Below are positions 10,933 to 22,900 of a stretch of DNA of 64,000 nt, one piece after another (the first letter of the stretch is position 1; every line of letters begins with the position of its first letter). Source of the stretch: Owenia fusiformis. Its lineage: Eukaryota > Annelida > Polychaeta > Sabellida > Oweniidae. Where the stretch lies: NCBI GenBank assembly GCA_903813345.2, contig CAIIXF020000012.1, positions 21,092,184 to 21,156,183 on the forward strand. The letters are read 5' to 3'. The translations under genes and the position numbers were made by a program. The notes beneath the pieces were generated by a model that was not told the DNA's origin, made no database searches, and saw only the letters and a list, made by a program, of their open reading frames with translations.

Positions 10933-13900
10933 GTGAGAGCCATTACGCAAGATAACTGTGAGTGTGTAGTCAGAAAACTTCACTGCTCAAGTTTGCCTCT
11001 AAAGAAAAGACCAGCATTTTGAACATGTTTTGAAAAATGGTCATTAAATCTTGACCATTTGAAACAGACCCTGGTGAAAAGAACATTGAACAAGGTTCAA
11101 TTATGCTAAATATTACTATATTTGGGATTATTTATTCTTCCAGGAACTGGAAGAGTCTCGGCAACAAAAACGTCAAGCTCTTCAAGAAAAGATGGCTGCA
11201 ATTAGTCATGGGAAAGAAATTGAAAGAGAGGCTGCACACGAGATGAAAGATTCTTTAAGAGAAAAAGAGGTGTGCACCCTTTCCTTTCTTTGTGAGGATT
11301 TATGTGTCTTAATTTTGACCTTAGTCTAATGGCACTATCATTTTTAGGCTTCATCATCTATGGTATTATTTAAATTATGGGAGTTTTTCTTAAATCAATT
11401 TCTTAAAATCAATTTCAAAAGTGCAAAATGTTTATGACCAGCTTGGATTTTGAATTACATTTTTTTGTGATATAATTTTATGAAGTCATTCACTATACGT
11501 TATTCAACAGTCTAATATAATATATCGGGTGTCCCAAAATAATGAATCAATTTTTGACAAGTGTTTTCTCAGCAATTAATCCCTCAAAATTGAAAATTTC
11601 ATACAAATATGAAAGAGCTTGGTTACATATTCTGTGAGAATTGACAAATTCAAAAATGCATGTCACAAAATCCAAAATTAAAGCTGTGCAATGAAACTTC
11701 ATAGCATTTGTGCCAGCTATCAGGTGAATCTGTAAAACAGTTTTAGTCTCAAAAACAGCTTGTCTGTGTCAGGTTTATTGATTAGTTTGTTTCATCGTTC
11801 TCTGTTTCCAAAATATGTTCTGTCCCAAAATTTCAGTTTTGAGGGATGGATAAACAATGCCTTAAAGTGACAAATGAGCTACTATTGAAAACATTTTCAA
11901 GGTGAAAGGTTTGGGTGGATGATCAATCATGAATCAATCAATCACAATCATTAGAGTCATGTTAACTGTCAATAAACTTATGAACAAAAATGCACTACAC
12001 CCAACATACATTAAAGGATGGGATAATTATATCATTGAGGCGATATTGATGGAAAAATACACAAAAGAATTTCTGCTTGGAAAAAACAGCTTTCAGACTG
12101 AAATAAGTGACTTTTCCATTGATATTGGATTTTTGACATGCATTTTTGAATTTGTCAGATCTCTCATAATATGCAACTGATCTCTTTCATATATTTACAA
12201 CTTACTAATGATACCCTAAGCTTATGGCATTTTTACTGCGTCTTTATTCGATCTTTTCAATTTTATGATTGATATTTCATTTTTATTCAATAAATTTTCA
12301 CTTTCAGTTCAATTTTTCTTCAAATTAATCAATTCTTCGTTTGATAATTCCCCTTCCTTGTTTGAAATTTCACTTTTCAATCCAAACTTTCAAAGTTTGT
12401 GTTGAAATGTGAAATTTTTATTCAATCGATCCATATTTAGTATTTAATTATACAAATGAATAGTTACACGTCTCATCCATGTCTAAATCTCAAGTCCAAA
12501 CTGTGAAAAAAGCAACTTCAAAAGAAAAAAAAAAAACATCGAACTAAAGATCAAATAGTCAAACACGAAAAACACAACAACAAACAATAAAAGTAAAGTG
12601 TCAAACTGAAATATTTTTTTGAATTGCCAGAAAATGTAGCTTCGATGTTAATTTTTAAGCATTCGAAAAAGATTGAAGATATTCTTTCAGAAATAAGCTT
12701 CATTCAATTTCTAATCCAAATATGTGAAAAGGTTCGAACCAAAATATTTAAATGTTTCGAACCAAAATGGTAATAGTTCAAACCCAAATTGTTCAAAGTT
12801 CGAAACAAAAAATTTAACGTAAGAATCAAAATTATATTGGTTAATTGGTATTTGCGCATGCGCAGTGGGTGGTGTTGTATTTAAGAGTAGGCGCATGCGG
12901 ATCCTCTCAGACTTCCGGATTACAAATGGCGTCGTTCAAAATTTTACTAGTAGCTTTATGTTTATATATTTACGTGTTTAGTGTAAATGCAAACTCATCA
13001 GATGATGATGATAATGACGATGATGACTCCCGCCCGGAAGTGTTTCGCTTTAGGGTATGTTCCAATGTTTCGACACGATTGTTCTAATTCGCGCATGCGC
13101 AAAAGAAAGATACAACTGCAGAATACCAAAAAAGTTCGAATAGAAAAAACCAATGAAAGATCGAATAAGAAAATTTTCACAGGTTCGAACTGCAGAATAC
13201 CAATAAAAGTTCGAATAGAAAATTGAAAGATCGAATAAGAAAAACGTTCACAGGTTCTAACTGCAGACTACCTTTGAAGTTCTAACATAAAAATGAAAAC
13301 TTCATACACGAAATGTACAGAAGTTCAAAACATTAAAGGCCCCATGTAAAGTTTAAACCACTTTGGCTTATATTGTAGTCTTACCCAATGTTATCAAAGT
13401 GTGATATGTGAAACTTTTTTTTTTAATTTCAAAAAGTGGTTTTTGATAGACTTTTTGTTCCAAAATTTGTGAATTTATTTAAAACCAACTTTTAAAGGTC
13501 ACTCGTATCTTCTAATTAGCCACAATTCATACCAATGCATAGCAATCATCCTCCCATGTTCTTTGCCGAAAAAATTAAGAAAATCGGTTGATAAACAAGC
13601 GAGAAATGAACTTATCAGTGCATGAAAATGGTTCTGAGAAAAATGCATTTCAAAATTTTAGTTCTCATAGAAACCAATGGTACAATGATATCTAAAACAT
13701 AATTTATTCTTCCTTTTAACCTGGTTAGACAATCAACATTGGTTTTTATGAAAGTCTAGCATATTTAGAAAAGATTGACATCGAAAAAAAAAATTCAATT
13801 TTTTTCAAAAAGTTTTTGTTACCTTGGTGACATCACTAATGTTTTAAAATATTTTTGACAAGCTAAAACATTGAAGTGGCCCATTAAATATGACATTTTG

Positions 13901-16900
13901 ATATTGAAATAGTGTGTCTTTTGTTCAATCTTTGCATTGGTGTTAAAAATATAATCTTTTTTGAAATGCATTAAGAAATATTTGATGATTAAGAAATTTC
14001 AACTTTTTTTGAAAAATGGCGGGAAATTTGAATATTTGAGAAATGAAATGCTCACAACTTTCATTTCAAAAAAATTTTTTTGTTAAAAAATCTCTAAAAT
14101 CACTTTTTAAGTCCTGACAAATAGTAAATGAATATTGACTTTAAGTTAGTTTGTGGTGTAATTATTAGTTTGAACTATGGAACATTAGGTTTGACATGGG
14201 ATTTTCTTATTTTATATATTTTCTTTTCTTATTCAAAGTTTTTAAAATAATCTTTGACACTTTTTTTTATGTTTGATATTTTGAAACTTTGCTTTGATGC
14301 TTCTAACATTTGAATCAATACATTTTTTATTGTTCGATGTTTTTGAAGATTATTTCGAACATTTACAATATATCAAATGAAATATTAAGATTGAATTTTG
14401 AGCCACTTCTGACGCTATATAAGCTATGGCTACTTTATGAAAATTTTAAATGAATTTGATTAATCAATTAATATTGCTGAGAAAATACTTGTCAAAAAGC
14501 GATTCATTTTTAGGGACACCCGATATATGTAGGTTGTTAATGACATCATCAATGTTTCTTGCTATTTCCTAGATGAAGGAACAAGATATTGAAAGGTTAA
14601 GAGAGACAATTAGGGACCAAGATGCCAAAATCCAAGAACTCCAACATCAGGTGACCACCTCTGCCCGGATAAGTTCCATAGATCGCCAGGAAAGGGCAAT
14701 TGTGCAGGAGTTGAATGAGGAATGTCGTAAAAACGCCAGTATTCTAGGGATTTCTCCTCGAAAAGTTAGTATTAGTAGGTGAGTGACAGAATCATTTTAA
14801 CCCTAAATCTGCATTAATGAGCCTCAGTATTAAACATATGACTATTACAGATGATTTTATGAACCATCAAATTATTATTATTCTAATAGCGTCGATAAAA
14901 TTGAGCTCATATACTACAATATATGAGCAGGACTTGTTGAACCACTTAAATAGCTGTGAGCATTTTTTACTTGCATTTGCGATATCTTATTTTCTTAATA
15001 TAGAGTTTGATGTTTTAATATATTTGATGATATTACTGATCATAGAAAAATACATATTTTTTACAAATTTGACAATATTTGTCAAAGTTAGAGCTAAATA
15101 AAATATTTGTCAAAGTTAGAGCTAAATAAAAAGGACGAACATTTGCTATTGCTTTTCCTTTAAAATCCTAATGTTTTACTTGCCTATTTACTTTATTCTT
15201 TGCTGGTTTCATTCTTTATCACTCTATTTCAGTGTGTTTCGCATTTCAAAACGTGACCACCTTGACATAAAGCGCATCAATAGTGCATCAATTACCCTTT
15301 TTTTTTTTTTTGATTTACACATAGACATTGCCCATTACCATGACTGTTTTGTTTCAGTTACCATAGAGACACAGATAGAGATTTCTCTCATTTTTATGTC
15401 CCCATCACATAGTGTGGGGCCATATTGTCAGCCTTGCCGCGTCTGTCTGTATGTCTGTCTGTCAGTCCGTCTGTATGTCCGACAGTTTTCTCCAAAACCA
15501 CTACAGATATCATCTTCAAATTTTCAGGGATGACTTATGAGTACATACAGATGTGGTACAGAAAATCTCAACTCGATACCTACTAGTACCTCCTGTTGGC
15601 CATTTTGAAGTCAAATGCTAACATCCTTGTCTGCAAACTTTAAGAAAACCGGCTTCTCAGTTTAAAACTTTAAAATCTTCTTTAACTCACTTCATTCTAC
15701 ATCTGATTAGGTTTTGGACATGTTGGCTCAGTCATGGCAGCCGTTTTGAATGTCTTAAAAAAAGTCAGCGAGCGATAATACTATGTATTATGTTACAAGC
15801 TGTTTTTGAGTTTTTCATAATTCATCTATTTTTTAGCTTTATAAATAGTTTTAGGTGTCCTGTTTAGTAAAAATACACGCCACTCTTCACAGTAGTTGTA
15901 GGTGATAATTTTCTTTAAAAAATTGGCAAAAGTTTAACTTTTGTCTGTAAAGTTTTGGTATGTCACCACCAAAAAGTGGTGACGTATTGTTATGGTATTC
16001 TTTTTTTTGATGGCGGTTGGTGCTTTGCGATGGGCAATCAGGGTCTGTTACAAATTTTTACAACTTCCAATAACTTAACAAATACAGTTTAGACGGACTT
16101 CAATTTTTTTCAAAATCATCTACATGTTTTCAGAAGTTCAAAACTGGCTTTATATTTAAGATTGACCTTCAATGACCTTTTCAAGGTAAAATAGGTCAAA
16201 AAGGTATTTTTCAACTTGCTTCAAATTGACCAATTTCTTTTTTCAAAATCATCTTCAAGTTCAGAAGTTCAAATCTGACTTGAGATTTAAGATTTGACCT
16301 TCAATAACCTTCTCAAGGCCAAAAAAGGTCAAAATGGTCTTTTTTCAACTTGCTTCAAATTGACCAATTTTTTTCAAAATCAGCTACAAGTTCTCAACAG
16401 TTCAAATCTGACTATAGATTTGACCTTCAATGACATTCTCAAGATCAAAAAAGATTTGACCTTCAATAACATTCTCAAAGTTAAAAGGTATTTTTTCATC
16501 TTGCTTCAAATTGACCAATTTATTTTTTCAAAATCATCTACAAGTTCTCAGAAATTCAAATCTGACCAAAGATTGAACTCATAATATTGTGAGCAACAAG
16601 GTGGTGACATTTTGTCATGTTAATGCCTTGTCTACACATTTCCAGGCAAACCATATCACAGATCGATTTCAAATTTTCAGGGATGAATCTTTGTATAAGA
16701 ATCTCGAACTGATTAGTTCTTTTGGCATTCTGTGTAAATGTTTAAGGTTGCCATTTTTGATTTGTCCCATCCTAAAATCTTGTCTGTAAAGTCCTATCTA
16801 AGCATTTTCAGGCAACTCTTTTTACGGATCAATTTTTAGGGATGATTCTTTGTATGAAATCTGGAACTGATTAGGTTTTGGGCATTCTTCATAAATTTTA

Positions 16901-19900
16901 AGATGGCCATTTTGGATTTTCTGTGCTAAAATCTTGTCTCTAAAATCTTGTCTACCCATGACCAGACAAACCATTTGAAGGATCAATTCCAAAGGACCAT
17001 GTAGGTTATCGCAAACAATTTCAAACGATTCTAACTTGAATTATGAATATTTTCTGATCATGAACATGAGTGTATCTTTTAGATCCATTCATTATCTTCA
17101 AGAAAAATATGTATAATGATAATTTAGTTAATCAGACCTAAGTGATATTGAAGGGGCAATGGACCAATCAACATACTTTTCCAAAATTTTGACCTAATTT
17201 TCACCAAAAATGCAACCTTTTATTATGTTGTTGAATGCATAATTAGAATGTGCTTTGAGACATGTTTGATTTCCTAAAAGGAAAAGTTGATTGCTCCAGG
17301 GACTTTAAAGATACTGCATTTGGATGACCAAAATGAACTGAAACCAATGGATAGCATGAGATTTTTCAATGGAGAAATAACATGGGGAACACTTATCTTA
17401 AAGCAATGAAGTTATTCTTTCAAGAACTATTTGATACATCAGAATAAAGAAAAAGAACAGTAATGCATTAAAAATTGTAAAAAAGTATTGCATTTTTGGT
17501 GAAAATCAGGTCAACGTCTTTGAAAAGTGTGTTGATGGGTTGATTGCTAGTTAAATATCTCCAAGTTTGTTTGACTTATTTATTACTGTATATAGTTTTC
17601 TTTGAGATAATGAATTGATCTAAAAGATAACCTGTCTTCATTGTCAGAAAATAGCCATAGACCAAGATATAACCTTCTGAAATTGTTTGCGATAACCAGT
17701 ACATGCTCCTTGTCAGGGATGATTCTTTGTATGAAAATCTGGAAATCTGATTAGGCTTTTGGCATTCTGGGTAAATATTAAGGTGGCCATTTTGGATTTT
17801 CCGTCATAAAATTGGGTCTCTAATTGTCTCTTCAACTGATTTGTGTTGGGCACTGAGGATGAAAAATTACAGGATAACCCATCGGTGGGGACATGTTGTA
17901 CACTTTTGTGTCCTTTTTACTTTATATCAGTTACTACAGAGAGATTTCTATGTTTAATTTTGGTTACCATAGGATACACAAATAGTAGTAGTGATTTCTC
18001 TGTTTTATTTCAGTATTTCAGTTACCATAAAGAAACATACCATATTTCCTCTGTTTTATTTCAATTACCAAAGGGTCACAGAGGTTTCAGTTACCTTAGA
18101 GACATTTCATATAGTGATTACTCTGTTTTGTTTCAGTTACCATAGAGACACAGATAGTGATTCTCCGATAAAATCATCAATGAAAAGTCCACTACATAAA
18201 CGTAGACTCTCAGGCACCCCTGCAGCTCAGGCTTTGGTATGTAGACAATTAATGTATACCCATTATCCTAAGGGAGGTTTTGAAAATAGAAGATATCATC
18301 TCTTTAAAAATCTGGATGAAAAGCGTAATTTTCTCCACTTGTATTTAATAATATATATATATCTTTTATTGACTTAATAACCATGTTATGCAAATGACAT
18401 ATCAGTCTCTACAGTGTACAAAAAACTACAAACTACATATTACAAAACTACTCTACATCAGTTTCACATGTCAGGGTATGATAACAGAATATCAGTGTGG
18501 TGTATCCATAATACATGTGTTTTTTTAAATGTTTACATAATATTAATCATTTTCCAAATTTTTAAAAGAGGGATATACAAATTTGGCTAAATGTAAGTTA
18601 ACATGAGAGCTTTTACTAGACATAATAGTTTCAAACAGTTTATCTTGATCTTTGCACTGTTTCAGATCAGATTTTAAAGTTTCAAACAAAAGTTCTCTGT
18701 GTTTTAAGTTCTTTGTACAGCTTGTGATAAAGTGAAGCTCATCTTCAATTACCCCACATTCGCTACACAACCTCTCACTTTTGGGTTTTGGCTTTGGTTT
18801 GGAGTACCGCCCAACTTCTATCTGTAATTTATGTGAACTCATCCTGAGCCTAGTTAATGTATGTCTATACTTTTTTTGAATGTTTAAATATGATTCTTTG
18901 GTGAAAGTATTTTTGAATTTTATATAGGTCCTAAGTACAGGAAAAGTAAGAATATCCTGTTTCCATTGAAGTGCATAATTACTTTTTAATTTCTTTGTGA
19001 TCATTTAAATGAATATATAATCCTCTTCAGCGTTTTGAGTCAACCAATGAGAAAATAAATCACATTGTTTTAATATATCAATAATGTTACAAGACCTAGT
19101 GCCAGAGTAACCTAAACCATTCATTTCAAGATCATACAAATATGATTTATATTGAGCATATTTTCTTCAGGTAATTTCATTAAATGCAGCCAATATTTAA
19201 TCAGCTTAATGTCAAAACAAATTTTTAAAGGATAATGTCCTTGCTCCCCATAAACAGCTGGTGTAGCTGTTGATTTTTTCACACCAAGCAAACATATAAG
19301 GAATGATAAGTGTATTGCCTCTATAGCTTTTACAAGCTTCTTACTATACCATATCCCAGAGATATACATTAAAATTGGTTCAATCAAGCTATCAAAAAGA
19401 TGCAGGGTAACAGAGATCATCGTTAAATTTTTTATATTGTTGCTTAATTTTAAAAAGGGCTTTCCTTGCCTGTTCTTGTAGATAACATATGTGTTTATCA
19501 AAATTAATGTTATTATTGAAAATGCAGCCCAAATATTTATACACCCATTCTCAATAAGAATGCAAAATAGGTGACCCAGGGCTCAATCTCAGCATTTACA
19601 TTACCAACATCACTTTTTGTTGTATATATACATAGTATATATGACCCTCTACCTAGCACGTATGTAATATATAATTTCTCAGTTACACCTATTTTATTAT
19701 ATGTATTAGAATAGGGCTATTCATCAGTTACGTGACTGTCGCCATATCAAAAATCAGGATTGTATCGTGCCATTAGAACATTTTTCATGCGTAACATCCC
19801 ATATAAAGTGGTGTATTATACACAAGACGATCCCAGCTTCTGGTTAAATGACAGAAACTATCATTTTGACATTTTTACCATGTTGAAAATGTTCCTTGAC

Positions 19901-22900
19901 AAATGTCGCCAGACTTTTTTATATCAACCTCCTTGTGCTATAAATCATATAAAAACTGGTGAAAAATTAATGTTTTATATGTGCCATATACGTATCTGGA
20001 TTCCAATTTGAATACTTAATAGAAAGTCGTAAAAGTTGATATTTGAAACGTTGAGATTTGGGGGCCAGAAAATTATAATTCCCGTTTTTCATGAAGTTAT
20101 AGATAAGAAAATCATTTACGTGATCATATTTTCCAAAGGCAATAAGTGTCTGAGCATATTAATGTTATATCACCTTATTGTATGGTAGGAGTGATCCTTG
20201 CTGATCAGTATTTTTAACTAAATTGACATTGTTTGAATATAATACAGCCAGCAAAAGGGTATTTGCATCATTTACGACACCATCATTTACGATACCTAGT
20301 AGTACGAAAATAATGGTTACCATACTCCTAGCTCTGAATAAAGTTTATAAAGCGGGAAATTTGAGTATCCATATTCATTTAAATCTGAATAAAGAAACAC
20401 TACCACCTTTTTAGAGTAAATCCGCACAATATAAGGTATATATCACACCTAATATAGTATCTCTCTTGTTAAAAGAAGATGAAGTGTTAATTTGATGTTA
20501 TCTATGGCATAAACACAGTCGGTATAAATGTGAAAATGAACATAAAAACACTTTTCCATCATTCATTTTGAATTGAAGCTATAGTCTTGCGTTTTCTATG
20601 TCATAAATTACGTTACCGATGCTAACGTAATTGATAAATTCTATTGCACACATTTTCTGTCGTCAAATCTTTACAGATATGTTCATTTATCAACTTGTAC
20701 TTTTCGTAGATGGGAAAGCATCCTGCTGAAATTCAAAAAGACTATCGTGATAGGAAAAATGCACCAAAAAGAGCGTACTCAGGTTCATAAATGCATTGTC
20801 TCAATAGCTGCGCACACTATCTGAAAAAGATAAAGACCATAAAAGAAAGAATTATGTCATTGCGCCCGAGACATGTTATGTTAGTCTCAGATAGCGTAAT
20901 AATACAGGAGACAAATCAAAAAGAAGAGAGACTGTTAGCAATGACCCAAGTAATGCCGATAACAATGATTGTGACCTTGTTTATGGCAGTGGTACAAGTA
21001 ACACACACAATTTATAGTTCATATTAATTTTGCCTGGAATTTTGCAAGAAGACATGCATGGCTCTTTAGAAAACGGATAAGTAGAACTTGGGGATGTACG
21101 TAGCCATAAGAAAACAAAGCTCCCTGAACATAGATAAACAGGGAAAAACAATCACAAATCATTCCAAAGGATTTTACAGAAGCAGAGAAAAATAGAACCA
21201 AGGGTCCAAGCACGCCGAAAACACCAAAGAGTGCAGGGAAAAAGTGATGCGATGCAAACTTTAGCATAGTGATATCCCTAGAGTTGAGGAGAAGATTAGT
21301 ACGAGGAAAACACGTAGTTGAAGAGGCGAAGCAGACGCAGCATGACTGGCGGAGAAATGATTGAAAAGTGTTCAAGTCTAGTTGATATAATATTACTACA
21401 TGTAAAGGCGATGGAAGTTGATACAAGCTTAAGGGCCTTGCCTGGCTGGACAAAAATGAAATGAGTACTCGACGTTTACCACAAGCAAAGGAATATTTTG
21501 TTGAAGCAAATAAACAGTTTTAAAAGCGCACCGCACAAAATGAAATGAACCAGGAATGACGTACAAGAAGAGACAACCAAGAGTATTCTGACAGGGCCAT
21601 CATGCAGACTGAGAGTGGAGATAAAGAGCTACATCTTGGCGATTTTTTTTCACTTCAGTTTACAATACTGTTGGTATATCGAAAAGGCACTGCATGTGAT
21701 ACTGATGATGATAAATACTATTTTTTAAGAAAAGAAGAATCTCCAATGGTCTCTAGAATGTTACGTTATTTGGCTGAGAGTCTCAGATTTTGAGTGTGTA
21801 GTAGAGGAGCCAATTCCAACAGGGAAGTTTAAAGGGCTATTTAAATTCTAGATCTGTGTACTGAGATTTAAACTCGTGTTCTATGGGATCTATATGTCCA
21901 AGCTAGGATTAAGTAACGTTTTCAGGAGTTCATATGTACCTATGATATAAGAGGAGACACTGAATGTTGTAACTTTTTGACGATAATCACAAATTATATA
22001 GTATAGTTTTGATCTTGCGATTGTAAGTTTTGTAATCACTTACGTTATAAAGGATTTAGCATTACAAATGTGTGAAGAAATATTATGTCCATTTAATCCT
22101 GTACATATTCATTCCAACATATAGCGTATGTGACAATACATTAATTCATTACGTGTTTTGTGCATAAATGCTGTTTGTGTTAGCTTTAATGTTTCTATTG
22201 CAAAAGTTAGTTAATTTCACCATCATTTACGTTACATGATGGTCCACAGAACTATGTTTGTTTTAAATGTTACTATTGGTTAAAATGCAGTGTAAACATG
22301 ATAAAAGAAGCACCAGTTGATGGTTTAACCATTATGACATATGATATGACTCATTCTACGATGTTACTATTTTTGGATCATATACGTTACCAAGGGTGTA
22401 ACGAAATACAAATCTCAAATAAATTTTGTATGGCATATCAAACACCAAGATATGGCTATCATTTGATTCTGAACACTATTTCTAATCAGAAAATAAATAT
22501 AAATTTAATGTTATCAAACTGAGTTTTTATAAAATTGGAATGACATGTAGCACTTAGGTTTTGTTTGTGAAAAGAAATAATAAGTCACATGTAATTGTTG
22601 ACTTCAATGTGAATTCTTTCCACTTGTGTATCTTCAAAATGCCTGATGTATGATTTAGTATTAAGGCAAAATATATCCTTATTGTTAGGTACAAAAACAG
22701 ACGTGAGAATAATATGTTGAATGAAAATATAGGTCTCTTGCTTCGACAACCCCCTATAACGTAAATGACAGAGACTTACATTTTTAAATGAATACCAGAT
22801 AAGCTTCAACATGTGACTTTTCCATGAAGGGGTATGAGATTGATGAAGATATTTTCACTTTAGATACTTAACATATATTCAAATAAAAATACATCACCTT

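Larger units (their letters stand above)
12229..14424. mobile_element. Insert within the TCGGG element
   Basis: The sister element reads ataccctaaggctactttatgg without interruption. Here this is split, with TATGGC on both sides (12223-12228 and 14425-14430), suggesting an insertion with a 6-bp duplication. The insert holds GTTCGAA-rich tandem sequence, NRF1-like sites, a signal-peptide exon and an AAAGGCCCCATG... segment. It has no TIRs that I can pair. Confidence 0.5.
11525..14523. mobile_element. TA-flanked TIR element, TCGGGTGTCCC ends
   Basis: The left end TCGGGTGTCCCAAAATAATG and right end ATTTTTAGGGACACCCGA are inverted and flanked by TA, as in Tc/mariner-type insertions. The subterminal sequence (gacaagtgttttctcagcaa) is also inverted at the right. 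A sister element of the same family lies at 25062-27092. Comparison of the two shows a further 2.2-kb segment inserted at 12229-14424. Confidence 0.75.

Noticed and set aside
10933-10957. Alternative donor of exon 1 at 10957
   Set aside because: It ends in phase 1 and would create a stop codon on joining exon 2.
12987-13226. ORF reading MQTHQMMMIMTMMTPARKCF
   Set aside because: It is an out-of-frame reading of the GATGAT run of the signal-peptide exon, continuing into tandem repeat.
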